Assembly: GCF_003259375.1 (NCBI RefSeq)
Contig: NZ_QLLN01000003.1
Location: 300,955 to 364,954 of the forward strand
Direction of reading: 5' to 3'
Length of the DNA: 64,000 nucleotides
Origin: Arenibacter echinorum
GTDB lineage: Bacteria > Bacteroidota > Bacteroidia > Flavobacteriales > Flavobacteriaceae
Under the pieces are notes generated by a model. The model was not told the DNA's origin. It saw only the letters and a list, made by a program, of their open reading frames with translations, and searched no databases. The translations under genes were made by a program, and so were the position numbers. Shown one piece after another: positions 28,570 to 37,268 of this stretch (position 1 is its first letter; every line of letters begins with the position of its first letter).

Positions 28570-28944
28570 CTATTCCTTTTTTTCCAATAAAGGATTGGGG
28601 TAATTATCGGATTGATCTTCAATGGTTTCATCCAAACAAACAAAATCTTTTTCCAACAGTAGAAAAAGTTCCTTGCCTTTTCCCATGGCAATGGTATGTT
28701 TAAATCCAACACGATCGCTATTGGCCCAGACCATTTTATCCTTTTCAGGCAGGTACATGATGATGGTATCGTTTTTAAAATCAGCTTCCAGATGGGAAAT
28801 ATTTTCCCTGCTCCGCAATTCATATCGAAAGATATGGTGCTTAAACTCTGTCTGCTCCTCATAAAATCCCACTTTACAAAAGGCTTCAACCTCTGTCTTG
28901 GTAAGTCTATAGCGTACTGAGTTTCCTTTTATTCTTATTTTCAT
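28570..28944 (-). CDS. Conserved small protein of unknown function, nitrite operon end
   Basis: A 124-aa soluble protein without signal peptide or membrane segment. It begins MKIRIKGNSVRYRLTKTEVE and is mostly beta with charged residues; nothing catalytic is visible (only two Cys, no His/Asp cluster). It follows the sensor kinase gene by 102 bp on the same strand and so is probably the last gene of the nirB-nirD-DUF4202-kinase unit. I recognise no characterised family, although the opening sequence is of a type I associate with short conserved proteins of unknown function. A competing overlapping frame (28539-28889) shows no such pattern and is rejected. Confidence 0.7.
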   Translation of the reverse strand: MKIRIKGNSVRYRLTKTEVEAFCKVGFYEEQTEFKHHIFRYELRSRENISHLEADFKNDTIIMYLPEKDKMVWANSDRVGFKHTIAMGKGKELFLLLEKDFVCLDETIEDQSDNYPNPLLEKKE

Positions 28945-29046
28945 ACTTAATTTGAGTTAAAAACTACTTCCCATTCATAGATTGTGTCGCTTTCCCTTAG
29001 TTGTGAAGTCATTACAACCCATGAAAAATCCGGAATTGGACAAAAA

Positions 29047-30894
29047 TTATTCCTCAGTAGCCATTAATTCCCTGCTATCCGTTTTATAGTTAATGGTTAC
29101 CCTGGTACCCTTTCCAGGAATGGAGTTAATAAAAAGACGTCCGTTGATATAGTTCATTCTCTCTTTCATAAAGAAAAGTCCCATTCCTCCTTCGCTGGTA
29201 TTTTTGGGAACCTTTCCCAAGATAGAATCGTCAAAACCCTTGCCATCATCATCGATGACTACACTTAAAACATTGTCATTAAAGTTAATGGTTACCAAAA
29301 TAAAATTGGCCTCGGAATACTTTATGGCATTATTTACCGCTTCCTGTACAACGCGATAAATATTGGTTTCCGCCAAGGAATTAAAACGAATGTTCTCTTC
29401 GGTCTTATTTTCGAAGAGTATATTTTTACCGGTAAGTTTGGAGAGTTCATGGGTCATTTTGTGAAGTGCGGGAAATATTCCATGATCACTAAGTTCTGGA
29501 GGGGTCAGGTTAAAGGTGGCAGTGCGCACTCCTTTGATCAAATCACTGGCAAGGCTTTTAATGTATTCTATTTTTTCGGCAGTTTTTTCCTTATTGCTAA
29601 GATTGATCGATTCTATATTAAATTTCAAAGCGGTCAACATTTGTCCAATGCCATCGTGGATATCCTTGGCAATTCTTTTGCGCTCCTCTTCCTGACCTTC
29701 AACAATCTGGCTGGCCTGCAACTGCTTTTGCCTCATGGTCTCTTCGTAATTGGCTTGGGTCAACTGTGCTACTTTTAGCTCATTCTGTTTGCGTTCCGTT
29801 ATATTGGAACACAATATTAGAATGGATTGTTGGGCACTGGATTGGTGCATTGGGATAATGGACATATCCAACCAGAGCGAATCCCCTTTGGCAGTCTTGA
29901 TCTTTATCTCTTCGGTCCTGATATTTTTCCTATTGCTTTTTAATACTTCCGCCAGATATTGTTGTTGCCCTTCATCCGTTGTCAATATTTCGTATAACGG
30001 CCTATTTAAATCTTGATCGTTACGCCCTAAAAGTTCATTGAATTTTTTACTGATAAAAACAACATTTCCATCTTGCTTGGTGCTTGCGAAAAGGGCGGCA
30101 TTATCTATCACAAAATTAAGCTCCTGTAGTTCCTGTAAGGATTTTTCCTTTTCTTGGAAGAGTTTTTTAATCTCCTTGGTGCTTTCATCCGATTTTTTGT
30201 GCGCGACAATTAAATTCTTGATCGTGTTTCTAATTTGTAGTGAAAGAGGTTTAAAGATGAAAAATATCTCCAAAATCAATATGAGGAGCGATATGGCCAA
30301 TAATAGATATTCCTTAAATTTTAAATTCTGTAAATGTGTTTTACTAAGGACATCATACTTATTGACGATGGTGTCCATCATCTTCAAAAAAGTACGCTCA
30401 TTTTCTAAAAGAATATCAACATACAATTGGTGGGGAATTGATTTCCCTGTATCCTTAAAATCGGCCAAGATATTTTCCACGGCAGCTACCATTGCATTGT
30501 AATGCGGGTTTATTTTCTGGAAAAGCTCTTGGACTTCCTCATTCTCCTCCTCTGAAATACCCATGGCCACATCACTGTGTTGTAACGCTTGATGGGATTC
30601 TTTCCAAACGGCTAGGGTTTCCCTTAATTCTGCAAATATTTGATTTCGCTGTTCGGGATCGGACAATTCCTTTAATAGCAATACTTCCTTAGTCAATTTT
30701 TGACTATAGGCCCTTTGTCTGCCCGCAACATTGATCACTTTTGAATCGTCCAGTTGGGAATTTAAATGATGTTGAATCAAGATTTGGGCCACAATGATAC
30801 TTAAGGCAATAGCGGCCAATGCAAACAAATACCACTTCCGGATCCTTTGAAAGGTGGTAGTATCCAGGGGTGCATGGTATTTATCGTCGTTCAT
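29047..30894 (-). CDS. NarX-like sensor histidine kinase with PilJ-type sensor and PAS
   Basis: A 615-aa membrane kinase. The first transmembrane helix is at about 22-42 and the second at about 190-212. Between them lies a periplasmic four-helix domain of the PilJ/NarX type with the P-box-like stretch VAGRQRAYSQKLTKEVLLLKEL, the element that binds nitrate or nitrite in NarX/NarQ. A coiled coil, then a PAS domain (about 255-375), then a HisKA_3 domain with the phospho-His in RIAKDIHDGIGQ (about residue 413) and a HATPase domain (about 505-610; NNAIKYS, DDDGKGFD, GGMGLFFMKER). It is encoded in the nirBD unit; its likely partner is the NarL-type regulator at 38.7 kb. Nitrate/nitrite sensing is inferred from the motif and context. 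Confidence 0.88.
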   Translation of the reverse strand: MNDDKYHAPLDTTTFQRIRKWYLFALAAIALSIIVAQILIQHHLNSQLDDSKVINVAGRQRAYSQKLTKEVLLLKELSDPEQRNQIFAELRETLAVWKESHQALQHSDVAMGISEEENEEVQELFQKINPHYNAMVAAVENILADFKDTGKSIPHQLYVDILLENERTFLKMMDTIVNKYDVLSKTHLQNLKFKEYLLLAISLLILILEIFFIFKPLSLQIRNTIKNLIVAHKKSDESTKEIKKLFQEKEKSLQELQELNFVIDNAALFASTKQDGNVVFISKKFNELLGRNDQDLNRPLYEILTTDEGQQQYLAEVLKSNRKNIRTEEIKIKTAKGDSLWLDMSIIPMHQSSAQQSILILCSNITERKQNELKVAQLTQANYEETMRQKQLQASQIVEGQEEERKRIAKDIHDGIGQMLTALKFNIESINLSNKEKTAEKIEYIKSLASDLIKGVRTATFNLTPPELSDHGIFPALHKMTHELSKLTGKNILFENKTEENIRFNSLAETNIYRVVQEAVNNAIKYSEANFILVTINFNDNVLSVVIDDDGKGFDDSILGKVPKNTSEGGMGLFFMKERMNYINGRLFINSIPGKGTRVTINYKTDSRELMATEE

Positions 30895-30923
30895 TTCCCA
30901 AAAGTGTTGCTCAAATTTAGACC

Positions 30924-31511
30924 CTATCCCTTAAGTGCTTTACCTATCAACTCTAGCGATTCCTTTGATAAGGGTAGTTTTAAGGCCGCATCATGACCTT
31001 TTTTGGACATTTTTCGCCATGTTTTTTGAAGAATATCAATTAGTTTTTCCTCCGGATATTTATGTGAAAATGGCTCAAAATAGAATTCAAGGAATACTAG
31101 GCAAATTACATCTTCCAAAGTCTGTGTCTCTGCATTTTTTTTAAGTTGCTTCTTTTCCAATAAAAAAGCTACCTTATCTATCATTTCTTGATCATAGCCC
31201 ACTTCCCTGAGAATGGCACCGGCCTTCTCTGCATGAAATTTTTTCAGGTCCTGCCTCCATTTTAAATAGCCCGTCCTGTTCATTTCATAGGATTCCCTTG
31301 GAATCTCCCATCTGCGGATATGCTGACACCTGGACGTAAGCTGTAAAGATTCCGGTGCCTCGGGATCAAATGTTCTTAACTTCTCTGTCATTCTCATGGC
31401 ATACAACAACTCCTTGGGATACTCCTTGCCCTGCCATACTTCTACATTAGGGTCATTGGCATTTGCTACATCAAATAGGCGAAAGGCACTTTTCAATTTT
31501 TCTGAGGCCAT
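30924..31511 (-). CDS. DUF4202 family protein
   Basis: A 195-aa cytoplasmic protein of the DUF4202 family. Its conserved core is CQHIRRWEIPRESYEMNRTGY, followed by W+xxLKKFHAEKAG, with a second acidic/hydrophobic helix block EDVICLVFLEFYFEPFSHKYPEEK. The His and Asp/Glu residues along helical segments suggest an HD-like metal-dependent hydrolase fold, but this is not established. It lies 24 bp after nirD and 29 bp before the sensor kinase gene, so it is part of the nitrite reductase operon. The function is unknown; the location suggests a role in nitrogen assimilation or its control. Confidence 0.85.
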   Translation of the reverse strand: MASEKLKSAFRLFDVANANDPNVEVWQGKEYPKELLYAMRMTEKLRTFDPEAPESLQLTSRCQHIRRWEIPRESYEMNRTGYLKWRQDLKKFHAEKAGAILREVGYDQEMIDKVAFLLEKKQLKKNAETQTLEDVICLVFLEFYFEPFSHKYPEEKLIDILQKTWRKMSKKGHDAALKLPLSKESLELIGKALKG

Positions 31512-31535
31512 AATTCACTTTGGTTTTTTCCAAAG

Positions 31536-31913
31536 CTATTCAGAAAAACCAATATAAACAAAGTCGTTCTCTATTTTAACCGGATATGTTGCTATGCTAT
31601 TCAAATCCCCATTAAGATGCATTCCCGTTTTTAGGGAAAAGGAGTTTTTATGTAGCGGACAGGCTACCTTGGGTTCACCTTGATCTTCTCCTATCATTCC
31701 CCGTGAAAGGACCATTTCCATTTTATGGGGGCATAAATTCTGGCAGGCATACCACGTCCCTTCCCTTGTAAAATTAAAAACTGCAATTTGCATTCCCTTA
31801 TATTTTACACAAGCACCCCCGTTTTCTGGAAATTTTTGTACAGGGGCCGCCTTAAACCAAAGACTCACTTTTTCTGTCTCCACTGCTTCGTAAGTGTTTA
31901 AAATTGAAATCAT
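31536..31913 (-). CDS. nirD: Nitrite reductase small subunit, Rieske type
   Basis: A 125-aa partner of NirB for NAD(P)H-dependent reduction of nitrite to ammonium. The Rieske [2Fe-2S] ligands are complete: CPH (Cys61, His63) and CPLH (Cys85, His88). Some NirD proteins, such as that of E. coli, have lost these ligands, so a functional cluster is expected here. It is separated from nirB by 90 bp and from the DUF4202 gene by 24 bp on the same strand. Cytoplasmic; no signal peptide. Confidence 0.93.
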   Translation of the reverse strand: MISILNTYEAVETEKVSLWFKAAPVQKFPENGGACVKYKGMQIAVFNFTREGTWYACQNLCPHKMEMVLSRGMIGEDQGEPKVACPLHKNSFSLKTGMHLNGDLNSIATYPVKIENDFVYIGFSE

Positions 31914-32003
31914 CTGTCTATATTTTTAAAGGTCGTAATGCTGGTTGACCCATTATTGAACATATTTTAAATTGGTTATAAAAATTTGGATCCAACCATA
32001 TAA

Positions 32004-34520
32004 CTAGACCCACGCCTTAGGCATTTTTTGTTCCCTTAAGGAAACAAATTCAATGGTGTCGTCAGTGTCTTCGGCATTCACAAAATGAGTATACCTTGCC
32101 CTTATTTCTGGATTTTCTACAGCCTCTTTCCACTCACATTTATAGGTATCTACCAAATACTGCATTTCGCTGTCCAACTGATCCGCAATACCTAGGCAAT
32201 CATTAATGACAACATCTTTCACATAATCTATACCCCCGTCAAGTTTATCCAACCAAGCAGCTGTTCGGGTTAGGGGGGGAGCAGTCTGTATATAGTACAT
32301 TAAAAATCGGTCTACATATTTGGTAGCTGTTATCTTGTCTACCTTTTCAGCAAGCAATTGTGCATGCTGTGGATTGGCCCCGCCATTTCCACATATATAT
32401 ACATTCCAACCACCTTCAACGGCTATAAAACCGAAATCCTTATTCCTGGCCTCTGCACATTCCCTAATACATCCGGAAACACCACCCTTAATTTTATGCG
32501 GGGAACGTATGCCCTTATAGCGGTTCTCTATATCGATGGCAAATGTCACACTTTCATCCATCCCATATCTACACCATGTAGAACCTACACAACTTTTAAC
32601 GGTCCGTAGCGATTTACCATAAGCTTGACCCGTTTCAAAACCTTCCGCAATTAATTCCTCCCATATAAGTGGTAGTTCGTGCAATTGTGCCCCGAACATG
32701 TCAATACGCTGTCCACCTGTAATTTTAGTATACAAATCATATTTTTGCGCTATTTTACCAATGGCCAAAAGCTGTTTTGGGGTAATTTCTCCGGCTGCGA
32801 CCCTAGGTACTACCGAATAGGTCCCGTTCCTTTGAATATTGGCCAAATATCGATCGTTCGTGTCCTGTATGGTTGCCTGCCTATTGGCTGTTTCATTGTA
32901 AATACTGGCGAAAATAGAGGCCACTGCGGGCTTACAAACTTCACATCCATGTCCTTTTCCAACCTCGTCCAACAGCGAATTGTAGTCCTCAATTTTTCTA
33001 AGTTTTACAATATCGTACAGTTCCTGTCTGGAATATTCAAAATGCTCGCAAATGGACTCCTTAATTACTTTTCCTAAGGATTTAAGGGTTTCCTTTACCA
33101 AATCGTCGACCATTGGTTTGCACCCTCCACAACCAGTTGTTGCCTTGGTAGCTTTGGAAATTGCTTTTACGCTTTCGTTGCCATCATCTTTTACAGAGCA
33201 ACATATTTGTCCTTTGGTAACTGCTTCACAGGAACATATCACAGCCGTATCCGGTAGGTCCATAGCACTGCCAAATGACATATCCTGACCACCGCGACTT
33301 CCTAAAATAAGATTTTCAGGATTTTTGGGCAATGGCATTTCGTTAAGATACATCTGCAAGAGCATATTGTAATCTTGGGCATCACCTACCAAGATTCCGC
33401 CCAGAAGCCGTTTGCCATCATGGCTTACATTGATCCTTTTATAAAGACTCTCCGTTTTGTTTTCAAAAATAATAGAGTGCCCTTTTTCCGCCGGCATAAA
33501 GGGAATCCCAAAACTGGCAACGTCCACCCCTATAAGTTTAAGTTTGGTAGACATATCTATCTCTGCTGCCATAACAGTCTCCTCCATACCCAGAATCTGA
33601 TCTACCGCAACACCCGCCATTTCATATCCGGGAGCAACCAGACCATAGATCATTTGGTTGTAAAGGGCTATTTCCCCAATAGCGAAAATATTGGGATCTG
33701 AAGTTCTCATTTTATTATCCACTACTATGCCTCCTCTGGTACCCATTTTAAGGCCGCAACTTTTTCCCAATTCGTCCCTAGGCCTTATTCCTGCCGAAAT
33801 CACCAACATATCTACATTCAGGACATCGTCTTCCCCAAATTCCATCCCTATGACATGACCATTACCTAAAATCTGATTTGTAGCTTTGCTCAAATGAATA
33901 TTGATTCCCATAGATTCCAACTTCACCTGTAGTACCTTACTACTTCTAGTATCCAACTGTCTAGGCATTAATTTAGGGGCAAATTCCACAACATGTGGCT
34001 CCATACCCATATCCATCACGGCCTTGGCCGCCTCAAGACCTAATAGTCCACCCCCCAAGATGGCCGCCTTTGGTTTTTCTACAGTTTTCTTTATTTTGTC
34101 GGCATAGGCCAAGGTATCTTCCAAGTCCTCTATAGTCCTATACACGAACACTCCTTCCTTATCTACTCCATTTATTTGAGGCACAAACGGACTGGAGCCG
34201 GTTGCCAACACCAAATAATCATAATTAAAGGTCTTTTCGCTAAGAGTGGTTATTGTTTTTGAATTTCTATGAATATCCGTTACCCTCTCATTGATATAAA
34301 GTTCAATGTTATTTTCCTGGTACCATTCTCTGGGAGCCATGGATAAACGTTCCGCATCACCATTTTCAAAATACTCACTTAAATGTACCCTATCATAGGC
34401 AACTCTTGGTTCTTCTCCAAAAACAATCAGTTTAAAGGAGGCTTGGTCTACTTTGGACACAAATTTCTCACAGAATTTGTATCCAACCATTCCATTTCCA
34501 ACTACAATTACGGTCTTCAT
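32004..34520 (-). CDS. nirB: Nitrite reductase [NAD(P)H] large subunit
   Basis: An 838-aa flavo-iron-sulfur-sirohaem protein that reduces nitrite to ammonium. Modules: FAD/NAD(P)-binding domains (about 1-310; VVGNGMVGYKF, AILGGGLLGLEAA, PNIFAIGEIA); two BFD-like [2Fe-2S] domains (about 425-475 with CSCEAV..TGCGGCKP, and about 485-540 ending GHGCEVCKP); the ferredoxin-like nitrite/sulfite reductase half domain (about 550-625); and the [4Fe-4S]-sirohaem site with SCVGSTWC (Cys-x5-Cys, about 643) and GCIREC (Cys-x3-Cys, about 685). It is the first gene of the minus-strand operon. The divergent cobA gene makes the sirohaem precursor. Its promoter carries the tandem TACGTA element. Confidence 0.97.
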   Translation of the reverse strand: MKTVIVVGNGMVGYKFCEKFVSKVDQASFKLIVFGEEPRVAYDRVHLSEYFENGDAERLSMAPREWYQENNIELYINERVTDIHRNSKTITTLSEKTFNYDYLVLATGSSPFVPQINGVDKEGVFVYRTIEDLEDTLAYADKIKKTVEKPKAAILGGGLLGLEAAKAVMDMGMEPHVVEFAPKLMPRQLDTRSSKVLQVKLESMGINIHLSKATNQILGNGHVIGMEFGEDDVLNVDMLVISAGIRPRDELGKSCGLKMGTRGGIVVDNKMRTSDPNIFAIGEIALYNQMIYGLVAPGYEMAGVAVDQILGMEETVMAAEIDMSTKLKLIGVDVASFGIPFMPAEKGHSIIFENKTESLYKRINVSHDGKRLLGGILVGDAQDYNMLLQMYLNEMPLPKNPENLILGSRGGQDMSFGSAMDLPDTAVICSCEAVTKGQICCSVKDDGNESVKAISKATKATTGCGGCKPMVDDLVKETLKSLGKVIKESICEHFEYSRQELYDIVKLRKIEDYNSLLDEVGKGHGCEVCKPAVASIFASIYNETANRQATIQDTNDRYLANIQRNGTYSVVPRVAAGEITPKQLLAIGKIAQKYDLYTKITGGQRIDMFGAQLHELPLIWEELIAEGFETGQAYGKSLRTVKSCVGSTWCRYGMDESVTFAIDIENRYKGIRSPHKIKGGVSGCIRECAEARNKDFGFIAVEGGWNVYICGNGGANPQHAQLLAEKVDKITATKYVDRFLMYYIQTAPPLTRTAAWLDKLDGGIDYVKDVVINDCLGIADQLDSEMQYLVDTYKCEWKEAVENPEIRARYTHFVNAEDTDDTIEFVSLREQKMPKAWV

Positions 34521-34545
34521 ACGTATACTATTAAATGTTACGTAG

Positions 34546-34567
34546 CAATATTACGTATAATTACGTA
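34546..34567 (-). promoter_or_regulatory. nirB promoter with tandem TACGTA palindromes
   Basis: On the minus strand the order is TACGTA (34567-34562), 4 bp, TACGTA (34557-34552), with the last TA also starting a -7-like element TAATATTG (consensus TAnnTTTG). Further TACGTA copies lie at 34539-34544 and 34520-34525 (the latter touches the nirB start codon). The same 22-bp arrangement stands before narK. Chance is unlikely: five TACGTA hexamers fall within 81 bp here. The binding protein is unknown. Confidence 0.65.
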
Positions 34568-34591
34568 ATTAATATATGTTTTTATGAAAAT

Positions 34592-34606
34592 AAATACGTA
34601 TTTTTG
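34592..34606 (+). promoter_or_regulatory. cobA promoter: AAATACGTATTT palindrome overlapping the -7 element
   Basis: AAATACGTATTT (34592-34603) is a perfect 12-bp palindrome, and its right half is the start of TATTTTTG (34599-34606), a match to the Bacteroidota -7 consensus TAnnTTTG. Transcription should begin near 34613, which rules out the upstream ATG at 34584 as the cobA start and supports the ATG at 34647. Confidence 0.65.
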
Positions 34607-34646
34607 TTGCGAAATTCTTAATTGCATATCTAAAAAAGTAGAAATC

Positions 34647-35414
34647 ATGAGCATATCCAAAGACCCAAAAGTTAGTTTAGTAGGTGCTGGTCCGGGAAGT
34701 AGCGACCTTATTACCATAAGAGGATACAGAACATTGGAGGATGCCGATGTAATCTTATATGATGCTCTAATAAGCACGGATTTGCTACAGGATCTAAATC
34801 CGGATATCCCCAAAGTCTACGTAGGGAAAAGATGTGGGGAGCATTCCCTTACCCAAGAAGATATTAATAAATTAATCGTGGAAAAAGCCTTTAACTACGG
34901 ACATGTTGTGCGTTTAAAGGGTGGGGATCCTTTTGTATTCGGTAGGGCCAGTGAAGAATTGGAATACGTTGAATCTTTCGGAATACCGGTTACGGTCGTT
35001 CCAGGGGTAACCAGTGCGATAGCCGTTCCGGCTAGTCAAGGAATCCCGGTAACCAGACGGGGAATTAGCAGTAGTTTCTGGGTGATGACAGCCACAAAAC
35101 GCGATGGTTCCTTTTCCGAAGATCTGGAACTGGCAGCCAAGTCATCGGCCACAATGGTCATATTAATGGGCGTACGTAGATTTTTGGAAATTGCTGGTGA
35201 AATTGTTCAACATAGAAATGGACTAACCCCATTTGCAATTATACAAAATGGAACCATTAAAAATGAAACTTGTATAACAGGACTTCTAAAAGATGCTGGC
35301 TCACTTGTTGAGCAAATAGATATTACACAACCCGGAATAATAGTGGTTGGGGAAGTAGTAACCGAACATCCGTCCTTTTTTGAAGAGGAAATTCAACGGG
35401 CACTTTACTATTAG
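34647..35414 (+). CDS. cobA: Uroporphyrinogen-III C-methyltransferase
   Basis: A 255-aa SAM-dependent methyltransferase that makes precorrin-2, the first committed step to sirohaem, the cofactor of NirB. Motifs: VSLVGAGPGSSDLITIRG near the N-terminus, VYVGKRCGEHSLTQ, VVRLKGGDPFVFGR, VPGVTSAIAVPASQGIPVTRRG, and VILMGVRRF. No precorrin-2 dehydrogenase/ferrochelatase domain is fused to it, so those steps must be encoded elsewhere. The open frame extends to 34584, but the promoter element at 34592-34606 makes the ATG at 34647 the right start. It is divergent from nirB and shares its control region. Confidence 0.93.
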   Translation: MSISKDPKVSLVGAGPGSSDLITIRGYRTLEDADVILYDALISTDLLQDLNPDIPKVYVGKRCGEHSLTQEDINKLIVEKAFNYGHVVRLKGGDPFVFGRASEELEYVESFGIPVTVVPGVTSAIAVPASQGIPVTRRGISSSFWVMTATKRDGSFSEDLELAAKSSATMVILMGVRRFLEIAGEIVQHRNGLTPFAIIQNGTIKNETCITGLLKDAGSLVEQIDITQPGIIVVGEVVTEHPSFFEEEIQRALYY

Positions 35415-35557
35415 GTACCCACCTAATACAACACATTTACAATATTGCAATAGGACTACCTGATTAATTGCAATTTCATAATCGCAGGCTTAATATTTTC
35501 CCACCTTCATAAAAACACTACTTATTTTCGGTATTACATAAAAATAATAAGTAATAA

Positions 35558-35579
35558 TACGTAGAAATACGTATTTTTG
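35558..35579 (+). promoter_or_regulatory. narK promoter with tandem TACGTA palindromes
   Basis: TACGTA (35558-35563), 4 bp, TACGTA (35568-35573); the last TA starts TATTTTTG (35572-35579), a full match to the -7 consensus TAnnTTTG. The 22-bp layout is the same as that before nirB (17 of 22 positions identical on aligned strands). No -33 TTG is visible at the usual distance, which fits a promoter that depends on an activator. The transcript should begin near 35586, which supports the narK ATG at 35621. Confidence 0.68.
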
Positions 35580-35620
35580 AATTGTTAAACGAAACAACTA
35601 ATCCTATAAACAATTCAGTT

Positions 35621-37039
35621 ATGAAAGAATTTGTCTCTGCTAAAGCTACTAAATTAGAACTTTTAAACTTGAGGAGTGTACCAATACGTACGTTTTGGAT
35701 TACCTCCATCGCCTTTTTCATTTGTTTCTTTGCCTGGTTCGGAATTGTTCCTTTTATGCCCGACGTGGTCAAAGACTTGGGATTGACACCTACCCAAAAG
35801 TGGAACTCCATAATATTGGCGGTTTCAGGAACAGTATTCGCCAGATTGTTAATCGGCAAGTTATGTGACAAGTATGGTCCTAGACTGTGTTATACTTATT
35901 TATTGATACTCGGATCCATCCCTGTTATACTTCTAGGTTTTGTACAAACACCGCTTCAATTTCTAATTTGTAGGTTGTTCATTGGTTTTATAGGTGCTTC
36001 GTTCGTAATAACCCAATTCCATACTTCCATAATGTTTGCTCCAAATATAGTGGGTACAGCAAATGCCACTTCCGCTGGCTGGGGTAACCTTGGAGGAGGG
36101 GCCAACCGATTGGGAATGCCATTGATCGCAGCAGGAGTTGTTAGTTTTGGAATTGCCGATGAAGTAGCCTGGAGATATTCCATGGTCATTGCCGGTGTTA
36201 TTTGCTTTGCTATGGGACTTATATATTACTTCTTTACCAAAGATACCCCCGAAGGCAATTTCAAGGAACTTAAGGAAGAAGGTAAAATGCCTAATTTAAA
36301 GAAAGATGAAGTATCCTTCTTGAGTACCTTAAAAGATTACAGGGTCTGGATCTTGTTTTTAGTTTATGCGGCTTGTTTTGGAATAGAATTAACAGTGTAT
36401 GGTACTATGGACGATTATCTTCAAAATAGATTTGGTCTGGATCGTTCTACCGCAGGAAATTTAGTATTGTCGTTTGCCCTTATGAATATTTTTGCCAGAA
36501 CTTTAGGTGGCTATTTCGGAGACCTGTTCGGTAAGTTCCGTGGCCTGCGCGGCAGGGTAGTTTTTCTTGCGCTGATCTTGGCTACGGAAGGACTAATGCT
36601 TTCCATCTTTTCCGTGACCACTAGTCTGGTATTTGGTATGATATTTTTGATCGCTTTTAGTCTCACCGTTCAAATGGCGGAAGGTGCCACTTTCTCTGTT
36701 GTGCCATTTATTAATAAAAAAGCCATAGGATCCATTTCCGGTATTGTTGGGGCAGGAGGAAACGTAGGGGCCTTTATGGCTGCCATGTTATTAAAATCCA
36801 AATCGGCCGTGGCCGAGAGTGCTGCCATTGCCGCCAACAGCGAATTAGGAGAGCAGGCTATAAAGGCCGCCCAGACGACTGCGGCAGCTTCGGCAGTATC
36901 CAGTGGATTTTTTGTCATAGGAGGATTTATAGTAATTGCAGCCCTTCTATCCCTTGCCATTAGGTTTGCAACTGCCGAGGAAATGGCTGTTATAGATGAA
37001 ACCAAGGCCGAACTTTTATTATCAGGAGTCGATAAATAG
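35621..37039 (+). CDS. narK: Nitrate/nitrite transporter, MFS NarK family
   Basis: A 472-aa, 12-helix inner-membrane transporter of the nitrate/nitrite porter family. Helix 2 has the substrate-binding Arg in FARLLIGKLCDKYG and helix 8 the second Arg in FARTLGGYFGD. Both glycine-rich nitrate signatures are present: SAGWGNLGGG in helix 5 and GIVGAGGNVGAF in helix 11. The frame can be extended to a TTG at 35582, but this lies upstream of the expected transcription start, so I use the ATG at 35621. It is the import step of the island: nitrate enters here and is reduced by the fused nitrate reductase at 39.6 kb. Confidence 0.95.
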   Translation: MKEFVSAKATKLELLNLRSVPIRTFWITSIAFFICFFAWFGIVPFMPDVVKDLGLTPTQKWNSIILAVSGTVFARLLIGKLCDKYGPRLCYTYLLILGSIPVILLGFVQTPLQFLICRLFIGFIGASFVITQFHTSIMFAPNIVGTANATSAGWGNLGGGANRLGMPLIAAGVVSFGIADEVAWRYSMVIAGVICFAMGLIYYFFTKDTPEGNFKELKEEGKMPNLKKDEVSFLSTLKDYRVWILFLVYAACFGIELTVYGTMDDYLQNRFGLDRSTAGNLVLSFALMNIFARTLGGYFGDLFGKFRGLRGRVVFLALILATEGLMLSIFSVTTSLVFGMIFLIAFSLTVQMAEGATFSVVPFINKKAIGSISGIVGAGGNVGAFMAAMLLKSKSAVAESAAIAANSELGEQAIKAAQTTAAASAVSSGFFVIGGFIVIAALLSLAIRFATAEEMAVIDETKAELLLSGVDK

Positions 37040-37057
37040 GGGAAGAAATAAACTGCT

Positions 37058-37078
37058 GTGCCCATTTTGGCACTTTTA
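37058..37078 (+). terminator. Possible narK terminator
   Basis: GTGCC (37058-37062) and GGCAC (37069-37073) form a 5-bp stem with a 6-nt loop, followed by TTTTA. It lies 19 bp after the narK stop. The short stem keeps confidence modest. Confidence 0.45.
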
Positions 37079-37114
37079 TCCAAACATACCAAGCTACTGA
37101 AATTGAAATCGGAA

Positions 37115-37149
37115 TACGGAATGGATAATTGCAATTATTTTATTCCGTA
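37115..37149. repeat. Nested palindrome between narK and the porin gene
   Basis: The outer arms TACGGAAT (37115-37122) and ATTCCGTA (37142-37149) enclose a second perfect palindrome, ATAATTGCAATTAT (37125-37138), with short GG and TTT bulges. It may be a transcript-end structure or a regulator site for the downstream porin gene. Confidence 0.5.
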
Positions 37150-37268
37150 ATTCTGATCAAAATATGAAATAAGCCATAATAATTTTTCACATGAACCTGT
37201 GCGATTAATGGCAAATTACTCCTTATGTTTACAGGTTATACTCCTAAAAAATAAATACCTATCAACAG

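Noticed and set aside
28539-28889. A 116-codon frame overlapping the small gene at 28570-28944
   Set aside because: Same strand, different frame; the 28570-28944 frame has the more protein-like composition, an ATG start and fits the operon spacing.
34584-34646. An upstream ATG for cobA
   Set aside because: It lies before the predicted transcription start (-7 box at 34599-34606); the ATG at 34647 begins right before the conserved VSLVGAGPG.
35441-35474. Two ATTGCAAT palindromes between cobA and narK
   Set aside because: They are 23 bp apart and AT-rich; the motif is not repeated at the other nitrate promoters, so chance is a fair explanation.
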